From Petaurus breviceps papuanus (Eukaryota; Chordata; Mammalia; Diprotodontia; Petauridae), in assembly GCA_028583685.1 (NCBI GenBank), contig JAMXIF010001253.1:71664989-71728988 (forward strand): 64,000 bases of DNA, read 5' to 3'. Shown piece after piece: positions 54,868-64,000 of the stretch (positions within the stretch are counted from its first letter, which is position 1; the number at the start of each line of letters is the position of its first letter). Made by a program: the position numbers and the translations under genes. The notes beneath the pieces are model-generated. The model was not told where the DNA came from. It did not search any database and saw only the letters and a list, made by a program, of their open reading frames with translations.

Positions 54868-55300
54868 TCAAGCCTTTAAAAAACAGAACTTGTGAATCCC
54901 ACAGTGGGAGGAACTTGCTGATGGAACAGGAAGGGATGGGGCAGGGAGGAGCTAATGACCAGGATAAAAAGCTGAACACAAGCTGAGCCAGAACTGCTGA
55001 GGGCATTCTTGCTTGAGGGAGTCTCTTTTGTTTTGAAGGCCTGATGAGAGAAGGTTTGGGAAGGCTTGGGAATGTGGATGTTCACTGCAATGGTTATGTG
55101 TACCAACTTCATGGTTACTGTAATGAATTTGACTTTCTGGTTTTGGGACTCAGTTTTCTGGTATTTGAATAAATGCTTTGGTTCTGTCCTCCATGTGGAG
55201 AGCCTGTTACATTTTGTGATTCACTACACCAGCATATTCATAGATGCCTTGGGTGCTGTGAATCTCACATTGGTGTTACACAGTGTCAAGCACAACTACT
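54868..55300 (+). mobile_element. Endogenous retrovirus LTR (family A), partial
   Basis: Shares with 10075-10855: 'cagaacttgtgaatcccaca', 'ttgttttgaaggc', 'ggcttgggaatgtggatgtt', 'ggtatttgaataaatgcttt', 'gagagcctgttacattttgt', 'cagcatattcatag'. Opposite orientation to that copy. No viral genes adjoin; fossil. Confidence 0.82.
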
Positions 55301-55349
55301 TTAGAGAATTTGAGAAACTGAAGATCCCCATATTCTGTGAAAATTGTTG

Positions 55350-55578
55350 TCAGTTATTTTTTTTTCTCTTTGTCACCCCATTTGGAGTTTTCTTGGCTAA
55401 GATACTGGAGTGGTTGGCCATTTCCTTCTCTAGCTCCTTTAAAGATAAGGAAACTGAGGCCAACAGGGTTAAGTGACTTGCCACTTAAATCACACAGCTA
55501 GTAAGTGTCTGAGGTCAGATTTGAACTCAGTAAGAGTCCGGACCCAGTACTCTATACAGTTTGCCACCTAGCTGCCTC
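55350..55578 (-). mobile_element. MAR-type CORE-SINE
   Basis: 'tgtcaccccatttggagttt', 'gatactggagtggttggcca', 'aaggaaactgaggccaacag', 'tgccacctagctgcct'. Confidence 0.92.
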
Positions 55579-55579
55579 T

Positions 55580-56268
55580 ACTGAGGCATGTGGGATTTTA
55601 AAGCTCCTTATTGATTCCATAGTTTCTTTTGGTAGTCTCAAAGCTTATGAGAATGACTATCCTGCCTACCTGTTTTTTACACACATAAAATGAATGCTTT
55701 TGAGTCCTATCTTCTACTTTGCTCATCTGTCAGGTTTTCTCGACCTAAACTCCTGAGCCAGTGGTCTTAACATCATCACTTGTGTTACCATTGCCTTTTT
55801 ATGGTGCCATTACGTTAAGTGTAATGTTTTCTTTCACACTTATTGCCACACCTCCCCCTTTTCCCTGTTGAATCCACCCCATCTGTGGGATTAAATCCCC
55901 TAGTAATTTAATCACAGAGTCACCTTGGCCCAAGTTTATGTTACATCATAATTCCCATTAACCACAAAATGTATTTGCAGGGCAAATATCTTGTTTCTGA
56001 TCCCCTTTCCAATTGTGGAGAAACAATGGAGCTAACCTTCTTCTAAGCTCTTATTTCTTTTGGGGGAATGCTCATTCTTTCAGGCTTTCTTCAGGCCCCT
56101 CTTTTTTGCTAATTCCTTTCTGGTTCAAAATCTGCTGATCAGTTATGTCCAAATGCTCATTTTTCCTGTCCTCTCTGTCCTCCTCTTACTACCATAGGAG
56201 AGTTTGGTTGGGTGGGGTGGGTCAGGTAGAATTATTTTTCTTCTTTTTGTAAATCTTTTTGTAAAATT
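55580..56268. promoter_or_regulatory. Single-copy block, possible conserved element
   Basis: No repeat recognised. 55885-56035 is AT-rich and enhancer-like ('gggattaaatcccctagtaa', palindromic GGGATTAAATCCC; 'acatcataattcccattaac'). Confidence 0.35.
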
Positions 56269-56274
56269 TGAGAA

Positions 56275-56353
<79 letters not shown>
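56269..56353. repeat. (GA)n microsatellite
   Basis: About 40 units with few interruptions. Confidence 0.97.
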
Positions 56354-56355
<2 letters not shown>

Positions 56356-56399
56356 TGTGTGTGATTTTCCCCTAGCAAGGTATATCTTTTGACTACCTG

Positions 56400-57055
56400 G
56401 AACTGAATCTACATTCTTTATGTATTTATATCCTTATTAAAAAGCATTTTCATCTATACTATGTTGGACCTACAAAATTCCTCCAACCTTGAAGAATGCT
56501 GATGAAAATGTGGGCCAGGTATCCCCTCCTTGAAGGGTGATGGCTGCTTTTAGAGAATTTTAGTTTTTCCTTTATTTTCACGTTCCTAGCCTCTCAGGCA
56601 TACAGGACTAAAAGTACAAGTTCTGTAGATATTTTACTTGGGAAATCAACCCTCTCTTCCAGTGTCATCCAGCAAAAGCAAAGGTCCTGGCTCTGAGCCT
56701 CTCTGCCTTACTTAAAGTCATGGCCAGTTCATACTTATTTTCCCTTGGCTTTTTTCTGGATACTCAGTTTCAATTGTCTTTCCTAAATTTGAGTCAGCAC
56801 AGCTCCCGAAGGCTGCTGACCTAATTAGTGGCTGTTACCACATCACAGTGTTGTTTGTTGAATCAGGCAAAGTGATAAATTGTGTTTAATCTTCTATACC
56901 CCCTTACTACTTTTAAATTTTTCTTTTTTTTCTTTTGAACTGAATCATCTACAAACAGAAACATTACAATACACAAATGTAAGAAGGATAATCCACATTC
57001 TTCAACCACTTAATTAATTCAACTAAGAAAAGCTGTGATACCTCTGATATCAGAT
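56400..57055. promoter_or_regulatory. Single-copy block with a MARE/AP-1-like inverted repeat
   Basis: Repeat-free. 56770-56905 contains 'TTGAGTCAGCACAGC' then 'GGCTGCTGACC': GTCAGCA at 56793-56799 and its inverse TGCTGAC at 56814-56820. These are followed by homeodomain-type 'ctaattagtggctgttacca' and 'aagtgataaattgtgtttaa'. Looks like a regulatory element; unproven. Confidence 0.4.
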
Positions 57056-57068
57056 AAGAATGCTTCTT

Positions 57069-57245
57069 CTTTTTCTTTTTTTTTTTTTTTAGCTTTTTGG
57101 AGGGGAGAAGGCTGGACAATTGGGGTTAAGTGACTTGCTCAAAGTCACACGGCTAGTAAGTGTGTAAAGTGTCCGAGGTCGGATTTGAACTCAGGTCCTC
57201 CTGACTCCAGGACTGGTGTTCTATTCACTGCACCACCTAGCGCCC
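57069..57245 (-). mobile_element. Marsupial tRNA-derived SINE
   Basis: 'acaattggggttaagtgact' to 'ctgcaccacctagcgcccc'. Perfect 13-base duplication AAGAATGCTTCTT (57056-57068, 57246-57258). Confidence 0.96.
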
Positions 57246-57339
57246 CAAGAATGCTTCTTTGATTAGCTTACAGCATCAATCAATCAGGGGTGTAAACTAG
57301 ATGTGAACAATTCATTGGTACCTCTCTTGAATCAGTCAA

Positions 57340-57612
57340 TCAAATTTTTTTGCTATTGTTTAGTTATGTTCAGGCCTTCCTGACCTCATTTGGGGTTTTC
57401 TTGGCAAAGATGCTAGAGTGGTTTGCCATTTCCTTTTCCAACTCATTTTGCAGATGAGGAAACTGAGGCAAATGGGGTCACAGAGTTAGTAAATAGGGTT
57501 AAGTGACTTGCCAGGGTCACACAGCTAATAAGTGTCCCAGACTCAATTTGAACTGAAGAATGTTGAGTCTTCCTGACTCCAGGCTAGAAGAGCTCTATCT
57601 ACTATGCCAATC
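57340..57612 (-). mobile_element. MAR-type CORE-SINE
   Basis: 'tcctgacctcatttggggtt', 'gatgctagagtggtttgcca', 'gatgaggaaactgaggcaaa'. A short internal duplication of 'gggttaagtgacttgccag'-type sequence near 57475-57515. Confidence 0.92.
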
Positions 57613-58055
57613 AGATGAGAGAGAACAAATACTCATTATGGGAGGAGTGAAGTGCTTCAAGTCATTGGATAAAATCAGATGATGCTCATGGAATATGTAT
57701 AAGGATTGTTTGAAGGCATTTAGGCACAACCCTGAGTCTCTATAGATCAGAGATTCTAAAAACAAGACATTTGAGAATTGATACAGACCTCTTACATCTG
57801 TACTAGACAGAAAGAGGAAAAGTCCAGAGGGAGTATGGTCATCATCTTCCCTCTTAATTGACCATTGGCAGATCTTCATTGTTCAGAGAGAGTGGGCTAG
57901 TAACAAGTACTACAGCCAGATGGGAGCTGATAGAGGACAAACTTTAGGGTAGAGAAAAGTACAGCTCTGGAGTCTCCAGAGGTAATGACCATTAGAGCCC
58001 AACACAGAACTACACTTAGAAGTGGTATGCTGGAGCTGCTCATACTACCTCCCGA
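57613..58055. other. Single-copy spacer
   Basis: About 440 bases with nothing recognised. Confidence 0.35.
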
Positions 58056-58059
58056 GATC

Positions 58060-58180
58060 CTGTTGTTAAATTTTCAGAATGACCATTTACACCTTAGATA
58101 TTGGCTTAAGCTACAAATCAGGGCCTGATTTATTGTTTTGTTGACTGTCTAGATTCAAGTGATGGTGTATTGTTAATGTA
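58060..58180. mobile_element. Ancient hAT MITE fragment (MER102/103-like)
   Basis: Reverse orientation: 'aaatcagggcctgatttatt', 'gttttgttgactgtctagat'. Confidence 0.65.
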
Positions 58181-58184
58181 TTTT

Positions 58185-58760
58185 TTGCTTAATGGGAAAA
58201 TCTTTCCCATCCATTAACAGGCCCATGTGACCCGCTTACCTCACATGGAACATGAATCAAACATGAGTTTCACATGAGCCTGGGTCATGAGAGTTGTGAT
58301 GCCTTCTGACCCTGAAGAAGCATATATTTACTTTGAGAGTAGCATTTTGCTTTGGGGCTCACTCATGGGAAGAGCTTTCATGTGATGTAGCCAGATAAGA
58401 GTCTGGGTAGCCATTAAGGAGCCCCCCTAGCTTTGAAAACCCAGATGTTTGTGCTTCTCTCTCTGGTAACTATATATGTATGTAATGGTCAGACAGTTGA
58501 ATCTGTCTATTGAGCTGTGATGTATGTATTATTTGGTCAGACAGGTAGAAGCCCCATCTGTTGGTCTTTATTTTATTATTTCTGTTTGTATTTTCTCTGA
58601 AGTTCAGGGTGCTAACTTTTTCCCCTCAACTAAGTAAATGATGTATGTGTTTGATTAAAGTAAGATCATTGACCCCTTTTGAGTTGCTTTCCTTTAGCAG
58701 CCCTCATGTGTGTTGCTGTTATTGGTCTCATACCCCCACAGCAGCTGCAAGTAGTATTAC
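58185..58760 (+). mobile_element. Possible endogenous retrovirus LTR
   Basis: The layout suggests an LTR: a palindromic 5' part ('aaacatgagtttcacatgag'), a repeated 'ggtcagacag' (58488 and 58537), 'tgtttgattaaagtaagatc' as a weak poly-A-signal zone, then a T-rich end. No match to families A-C. Could be single-copy sequence instead. Confidence 0.35.
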
Positions 58761-59235
58761 TGTTACAGACAGAGAAACTGTAATAATGCAGATTAACTTA
58801 AAAATTTGTCATTTGTACATTTTCTTTTCAGAGAGCTGATTGTTAAAATATTTACCAAAGCTACTTGCCTAAGGGTGACCCTCCATGAAGTAAGTCCACT
58901 TTCCCCAGGGGTTCTGTATGTACTCGAAGCAAAGTGTGTCCTAGACTTTTGGTATAATTGACTTTATCCTATTACTAACACTCCTTTCTAAATAATCCTT
59001 TGGGCTAACTGACTAATTTGAGACCGATGAGGAACAAAGTAGATGAAGGCTCATGAACTTGGGGATAATCCTAGGCCACTTAGAGAAGAATTTAGTCATC
59101 TTCTGGGGAAGACTACCCATCCAAGAGATAGGTGGGGAAAGGGAGCCCAGAGCAGATATTATAACAAGGAAGAACAAAAGATTGAGTATAAAACATTGAA
59201 AACTTTTAATATCAAGCTTCTAAAAATGTGTATTA
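58761..59235. other. Single-copy spacer
   Basis: 58740-58860 ('gtaataatgcagattaactt', 'ttgttaaaatatttaccaaa') may be constrained. No repeat recognised. Confidence 0.35.
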
Positions 59236-59239
59236 AATT

Positions 59240-59455
59240 TAACATAGGCTAGGGACCTGAGTTCAAATCCACTCTCAGACACATTCTAGCTGTGTGATCC
59301 TAGGCAAATCACTTAACCTCTGGTTAAAAAGATCCACTGAAGAAGGAAATGGCAAACTACTCTAATATCTTTGCTAAGAAAACCCCATGGACAGTTGGTT
59401 CATGGGATCATGAAGAGTGGGCCACACCTGATCAATTGAACAACAACAAAAGGGA
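59240..59455 (+). mobile_element. MAR-type CORE-SINE, 5' truncated
   Basis: 'gggacctgagttcaaatcca', 'tgtgtgatcctaggcaaatc', 'atctttgctaagaaaacccc', ending 'aattgaacaacaac'. Confidence 0.9.
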
Positions 59456-59464
59456 CTAAACCTG

Positions 59465-59605
59465 GGATTTCATCAGTATTGGAACCCTCAGGTGAAGAAA
59501 GCCACCTCTATCAATGCAGATCAGAACCTTCTCTGTTAACTCACAAAGAGTACAACCAAAAACAGTGAATAGGTAAGTGATGATTAAGGCCAGGATTGTC
59601 ACAGG
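59465..59605 (-). mobile_element. THER2-like SINE fragment
   Basis: 'gggatttcatcagtattgga', 'cctctatcaatgcagatcag', reversed THER2-type 3' half. Confidence 0.65.
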
Positions 59606-59689
59606 CAACCTTCTTCATAGGATCCTTTAAGGCTGTAAGGTCAGTTCTCCACTAGACCTCAGTATCTACATTTAATAAGATTGTAAAGA

Positions 59690-60080
59690 AATTGTTCCAT
59701 CTGTTTCCTTATGAGTTTTTTTCTCCTATACATATTTTTGCATCTTTTCGCATCTCTTTTTTGCATCTCTTACTTTCCACTAACTACCTCCACTCCCTTC
59801 CCATGTCAAAACTCATCCTTTTAGCAAATAAAAAATGTGATCAAGCAAAATAAATTAACACGTTGGCCACATCTGAAAATGTATGTCTGGTCTATCACCT
59901 CTCCACCAAGAGGCAGGGACATGCATCTCCATTAGTCCTCTAATATCACGGTTGGTCACAATGTTTATCAGAGTTCTGAAGTCTTTCAAAATTGTTTTAT
60001 TTTACATAATTGTGGTCATGTACATTATTCTTCTGATCCTGCTTATTTTAATCTGCACTTATATGATTTTACCCAGAGGA
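59690..60080 (-). mobile_element. L1 LINE 3' end
   Basis: 'aaattaacacgttggccaca', 'tctgaaaatgtatgtctggt', 'gaagtctttcaaaattgttt', 'tgatcctgcttattttaatc'. Confidence 0.85.
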
Positions 60081-60184
60081 CCTCCCATTTGGTCACACAG
60101 GCCCAGTGACTGGAATAATAGAACAGAATTGAGGAAAGCAGTATTTTGTTAGTTGAGAACAGAAGTGTTAGCCCAATTTGTAGG

Positions 60185-60830
60185 TCTTTGGTCCATCTAA
60201 TAACTCAAATACACCATCACCTAGTACAAGGCTAATCATCCTTGATCGTGTTTCTGCCTTGCTCAAAAATCTTGCATGATTTCCTTTTGGAAAAGAGGCC
60301 AAACTGCTTAGTTTGGGATTTGGGAGCCCTTTCATCCTTGGTCTGACCTTCCAGCCTTATCTCACATGTACTCTGCATCTTTTGCCCAAGGTATTTACCA
60401 AACAAGACCACTTAATATTTCCCAGTTACAACCTGCACGTTCCCACCTTTGGGTCTTTATCTTCACTGTTTCCTATGCCTGTATTGATGCTCATTGCCTC
60501 AACCTCTAACCTTTGGGATCCTGCCTATTCTCCAAGGCCCAACTGAAAAGTCAACTCCTCAATAAAGCCTCCGGGGAGTCCACTGAGGAGGTTCAAATGC
60601 AAAGTGTTTTGCAAACTTTAAAGAACTAAATAAAGGTGATCATTTTTATTATTCCCCAGCCCAAGGTGATCTCTTCCTTCTCTGAAGCCTCATAACCATT
60701 GTGTGTGTGCATCTCCCCTTGTATTATTGTTCTTGGTGTTTTTATCTCCTTCCCTCACCTGCCTGTACTTGATAATTCCACTTCTTCACCCAAAATGACC
60801 TTCTCAGCCCCTTGCTTTATTGCTCTCATT
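60185..60830 (+). mobile_element. L2 LINE 3' region with a MIR-type trace
   Basis: 'cttgcatgatttccttttgg', 'ctgaccttccagccttatct', 'tcctgcctattctccaaggc', 'tcctcaataaagcctccggg'. 60590-60650 is MIR-like ('gtgttttgcaaactttaaag'). L2-like again to 60830. Confidence 0.78.
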
Positions 60831-60834
60831 TTGC

Positions 60835-61400
60835 CCACTCAACAAAAATTTTTCTTTCTCACCAATTACTTTCTTGCTGCCATATCTAAGAGCCTTTTAT
60901 TCTCTGCTCATCTTTCTTGACCTCTCTGTAGCCTTTGACATTGTCAATCCATCCTTCCCCCCCCCCCCCGATATTTCATTATCTTGTGGACTCTATAACA
61001 TTTCACTTTCTTGGTTCTCAGCCTACCTATCTTATTACACCTCTACTTCCTTCATGAGCTCTTAAATTTTCCTGTTAGCTAATAAATGGGCTTTCACTAA
61101 TGCTCTGTCCCTTTCTCTTTTATATATAATCTTCCATGACAATCCCATCTCTTTCCAGACTTTCGATTATTACCTCTCTGCAGATGACTTTCATATCTAC
61201 AACTCTAGTTCTTAAGTCTCTTTTGAGTGAGTCTCCTATTTCCAACTGCCTGCTGGACATCACCTCTAATACCTCAGACTTGAAATGTTGAAAGTTCAAT
61301 TCATCATCTGTCCTAAAAAAAAAACTTCCCTTCTTCCTAAGTACCCTATTTCTGTTGATGATAATATAACTATCTGGTCCCCACTGCCTGAGAATGAGCT
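60835..61400 (+). mobile_element. L2 LINE RT region
   Basis: 'gacctctctgtagcctttga' (A-F-D motif A, about 60930), then the active-site zone with S-A-D-D at 61177-61188 where Y-A-D-D is expected, and 'actgcctgctggacatcacc'. A C run lies at 60958-60969. Broken frames; dead. Confidence 0.85.
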
Positions 61401-61404
61401 TTGT

Positions 61405-61955
61405 TACATTTCACTGTTTCTTCAGGGTTCTCCTATATCTTTAAGGGGGTAAGAGGGTATCTATTTCTCTATGCTATTGGCTTAAACCACTACCAGTGGT
61501 TTTCTCCCAGTATGAGGGGTTCATTGAACCTCAGTTGCACTTAACAAGGGTGCAGGGGGCCACTTAAAAGTCAGATTAGCTTATTAGCTTTTATGAATTA
61601 ATATATAAAGGTATAGCAAGAACAAATATAGATATTTCTTCTTTCCCTCCAATACCTAATCCTCCTTTACACCACCCCAGTCTATGAGGAGAGGAAGGAG
61701 ATGAAGTTCACAGTTTTACTGAGTTCCAATATAGCATGGTCTCATTAAGTTCAAAGTACGGACACCTCCTCATTCTTCCCCTCTTCTTTTGTCCTGGCAC
61801 CCTGGCTTCTCAGGGTTTCCCTGCTGAGCTGGCAGTAATGTCTGGCCTGGAATCCTGCCTCCAAGGTCACCATGTCTTGAGCTCTTGGGTCCATGGACTC
61901 CACCACCTGTGCCTAGAACTGAAAAGAACAAATGAAATAGACCAGCACCCCCAAA
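61405..61955. other. Unassigned stretch, possibly LTR-derived
   Basis: 'ggcttaaaccactaccagtg' holds a palindrome CCACTACCAGTGG. Sequence to 61955 matches nothing I recognise. An old LTR in reverse is possible. Confidence 0.25.
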
Positions 61956-61968
61956 CAAATGGGACATT

Positions 61969-62137
61969 GGGGCAGCTAGGTGGCGCAGTGAATAGAGCCC
62001 CGGCCCTAGAGTCAGGAGGACCTGAGTTCAAATAGGGTCTCAAACACTTAACACAAAAACTAGCTGTGATCTTGGGCAAGTCACTTAACCCCAATTGCCC
62101 TACCTTTTCCCCTCCAAAAAATAAAAAAAAAACAAAG
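61969..62137 (+). mobile_element. Marsupial tRNA-derived SINE
   Basis: 'ggggcagctaggtggcgcag' head, 'cccctccaaaaaataaaa' tail. Perfect 13-base duplication CAAATGGGACATT (61956-61968, 62138-62150). Confidence 0.96.
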
Positions 62138-62150
62138 CAAATGGGACATT

Positions 62151-62578
62151 CATTGGTCACTCAGAAGTTAACAAAAGGTTTTAAGTCATGGCATAGAAAA
62201 GACATTCAACAAGAAAAATGAAGTACTTTGGTTTGGGTAGACAGAACACCCCACACTACCACCACCACCATATTGAAATGGATCTGGTTAGCTGGAGAGA
62301 GTGAGCTGACTTTCATGGCCTTGGCATTTCTGCCAAACCTAAATGGCCACGACTTCACAGAGGAGGGAGTTTTTGGGCAATTAGGTGACCAGAAAGCCAT
62401 GCCAATACAGCCAGAGGCTATCAGGAAGTTACATCAATGGAATCACAATTTAAGCCTTGGCCTTCTGAGCCAATCCAGTCTTGGTGACAGGTTCTTTGCC
62501 TTTTAGGGAACTGACTGGCCTAACCTACATGGAAAAGGATGAAATGGGGACGTTAGTAACTAGTGATTCTATCACAAG
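62151..62578. other. Single-copy spacer
   Basis: No repeat recognised. A 92-codon frame at 62228-62506 has no domain signature. Confidence 0.35.
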
Positions 62579-62590
62579 AACAATACATTT

Positions 62591-63489
62591 TTTTCCCATT
62601 TATTTTTAGTTTTTAATATTCATTTCCACAAGATTTTGAGTTACAAATTTTTTCCCCATCTTTCCCCTACCCCTCACCCCAAGATAGAAAGCATACTGAA
62701 TATCCCTTCCTCCAATCTGCTTTCTCTTATATCCTCCCCCACCCCCTCTAACTTTCTAGTAGGGCAAGATGGATTTCTATACCCCAGTGCCTGTATCTCT
62801 TATTTCCCAGTTGCATGGAAAAAACAATTATTTTTTAACATTTGTTTTTAAAACTTTGATTTCTGGATTCTTTCTCTTCTTCCCTACTAACCCACCCCCA
62901 CTGGGAAGACAAGCAATTCAATATAGATTGTACATGTGTAGTTATGAAAAACGTTTCCATAATAGTTATATTGTGAAAGACTAACTATATTTCCCTCCAT
63001 CCCATCCCCCATTAATTCTATTTTCTACTTTGACCCTGTCCCTTTTCAAAATATGTGCTTCTAACTATGCTCTACCCCAGTCTGCCCTCCCTTATATTAT
63101 ATCCCCCCTCTTATCCCCTTTTCCCCTACTTTCCTGTAAGGTAAGATACCCAAAGGAGTGTGTATGTTATTCCTTCCTTAAGCCATATCCAATGAGAGTA
63201 AGGTTGACCCATTCCCTTTCACCTTCCTGCTCCTCCCCTCCATTGTAACAGTTTTCTCTTGCCTCTTTTATATGAGATAATTTACCCTATGCTATCTCTC
63301 CCTTTCTACTCTCATTATGTTCCTCTCCCACCTCTTAATTATTTTTTAGATATCATCCCTTCCTATTCAACTGATCCAGTGCCCTCTGTCTATGTATACA
63401 TGTACACACATATACATACTCACATATGTATTTATATACACTCCTATACATACACACACATATTCCCTTCAACTATCCTCATGCTGAGA
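62591..63489 (-). mobile_element. HAL1-like L1 derivative (no ORF2), 5' truncated
   Basis: Perfect 12-base duplication AACAATACATTT (62579-62590, 63490-63501). On the minus strand it runs from the region after L1 ORF1 (63489 to about 62985) straight into 3'-UTR sequence ('gttagtctttcacaata' and 'caattcaatatagattgt' zone, 62985 to 62591), with an A-rich end at 62591. The whole of ORF2, which should lie at the junction near 62985, is absent. The clean duplication makes it one of the younger insertions here. Confidence 0.85.
63386..63465. repeat. TA/CA-rich low-complexity tract
   Basis: 'tatgtatacatgtacacaca', 'tacatacacacacatattcc' within the HAL1-like element; equivalent position to 7838-7922 in the L1 at 4946. 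Confidence 0.85.
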
Positions 63490-63501
63490 AACAATACATT
63501 T

Positions 63502-63900
63502 ATTTAGGCACAAGTTCTGCCTTTCTTTTTCTCTAGAGCAGTTTGAAATATATGCCCTGCTTTTGGTCTGAGACATTCTTTAGATTTTAGTCTCCATACT
63601 CTGGGCAATCCCTTGGCTTTCAAGTGACTCTATTTTGCCTGAGGGTTTAATGCTGATTGCTTCTTGCTTTAAAACAATGACTGGAGTGTGGCCTCCAACA
63701 TTCACTAATATAAGGGATCATGTTTAAAAATTCACTCTAGCTTTTGGGCTTACTCTGCAATGTCTAAAAACACATCTGTAGAGTAAATTTTCCTGAACTA
63801 CCCTAATAAACCCTGATCTCCTTGATGATATTCTCATGCCCCAGGGCGAGAGACTCCAAGTACAGCTGCTATAGTGATCTTTAAGACTATATTCTCCTTG
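63502..63900. other. Spacer without recognised element
   Basis: About 400 bases; nothing identified. Confidence 0.35.
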
Positions 63901-63904
63901 TGGT

Positions 63905-64000
63905 TAGAAAGTGCTACTCAATTGGTTATAGAAATCTATCGTAGGAGGGGAAGGGGATAAGAGAAGGGAGGAAGGGTGACAGAAGGGAGGGCAGATGGGG
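63905..64000 (+). mobile_element. L1/HAL1 inter-ORF fragment, runs off the window
   Basis: 'tagaaatctatcgtaggagg', 'gggtgacagaagggagggca': sense strand of the purine-rich region that is antisense in 62591-63489. Confidence 0.75.

Noticed and set aside
1407-62137. tRNA genes
   Set aside because: The SINE heads resemble tRNA promoter boxes, but none forms a full cloverleaf with acceptor stem and anticodon arm.

Overview
The window is mammalian nuclear DNA, almost certainly from a marsupial. The evidence is a tRNA-headed SINE present in about ten copies (head like GGCAGCTAGGTGGCGCAGTG, tail CCCCAATTGC followed by A's), together with marsupial-type L1, RTE, L2/L3, MIR/THER/MAR SINEs and RTE-tailed SINEs. 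No placental Alu, B1 or B2 elements were seen. I cannot name the species. I found no convincing protein-coding gene, rRNA, functional tRNA, CRISPR array or bacterial-type feature. Most open frames lie inside repeats or are chance. This is intergenic or deep intronic sequence.

Layout. 0-10 kb: antisense L1 split by an RTE-tailed SINE, a worn L2, an antisense RTE LINE, then a bounded sense L1 (4946-9434) that keeps its 5' end and 3' end but lacks most of ORF2. 10-16 kb: L2 copies, two endogenous-retrovirus LTRs and single-copy sequence. 16-24 kb: L1 and L2 fragments with nested SINEs and an L3/CR1. 24-28 kb: an L1 reverse-transcriptase fragment, an unexplained pair of direct repeats about 1.3 kb apart, a hAT MITE and an antisense L2 split by an LTR-like insert. 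28-34 kb: MIR, L3 and a long LTR with internal tandem units, then a TG tract containing a 10-base gap. 34-45 kb: the most repeat-poor part, with several AT-rich or GC-rich single-copy blocks that look like conserved regulatory DNA. 45-50 kb: MIR, L2 (holding a 100-base gap) and a solo LTR. 50.7-51.7 kb: a single-copy block and a CpG-rich block, the best promoter candidate here. 52-54 kb: one long L2 carrying three SINEs. 54-64 kb: LTRs, SINEs, L2, single-copy stretches, and a clean HAL1-like L1 derivative (62591-63489) with a perfect 12-base target-site duplication.

How the parts relate. The SINEs carry A-rich tails and 12-16 base target-site duplications, as expected if L1 copies them. The RTE-tailed SINEs end in the same kind of sequence as the RTE LINE. 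The L1-derived elements without most of ORF2 fit a HAL1-like lineage. Three hAT MITE families are fossils of cut-and-paste DNA transposition. The single-copy blocks could be distal regulatory elements of a gene outside the window; that is inference. All family names come from recalled consensus sequences rather than a search, and most repeat edges are good to about 10-30 bases.
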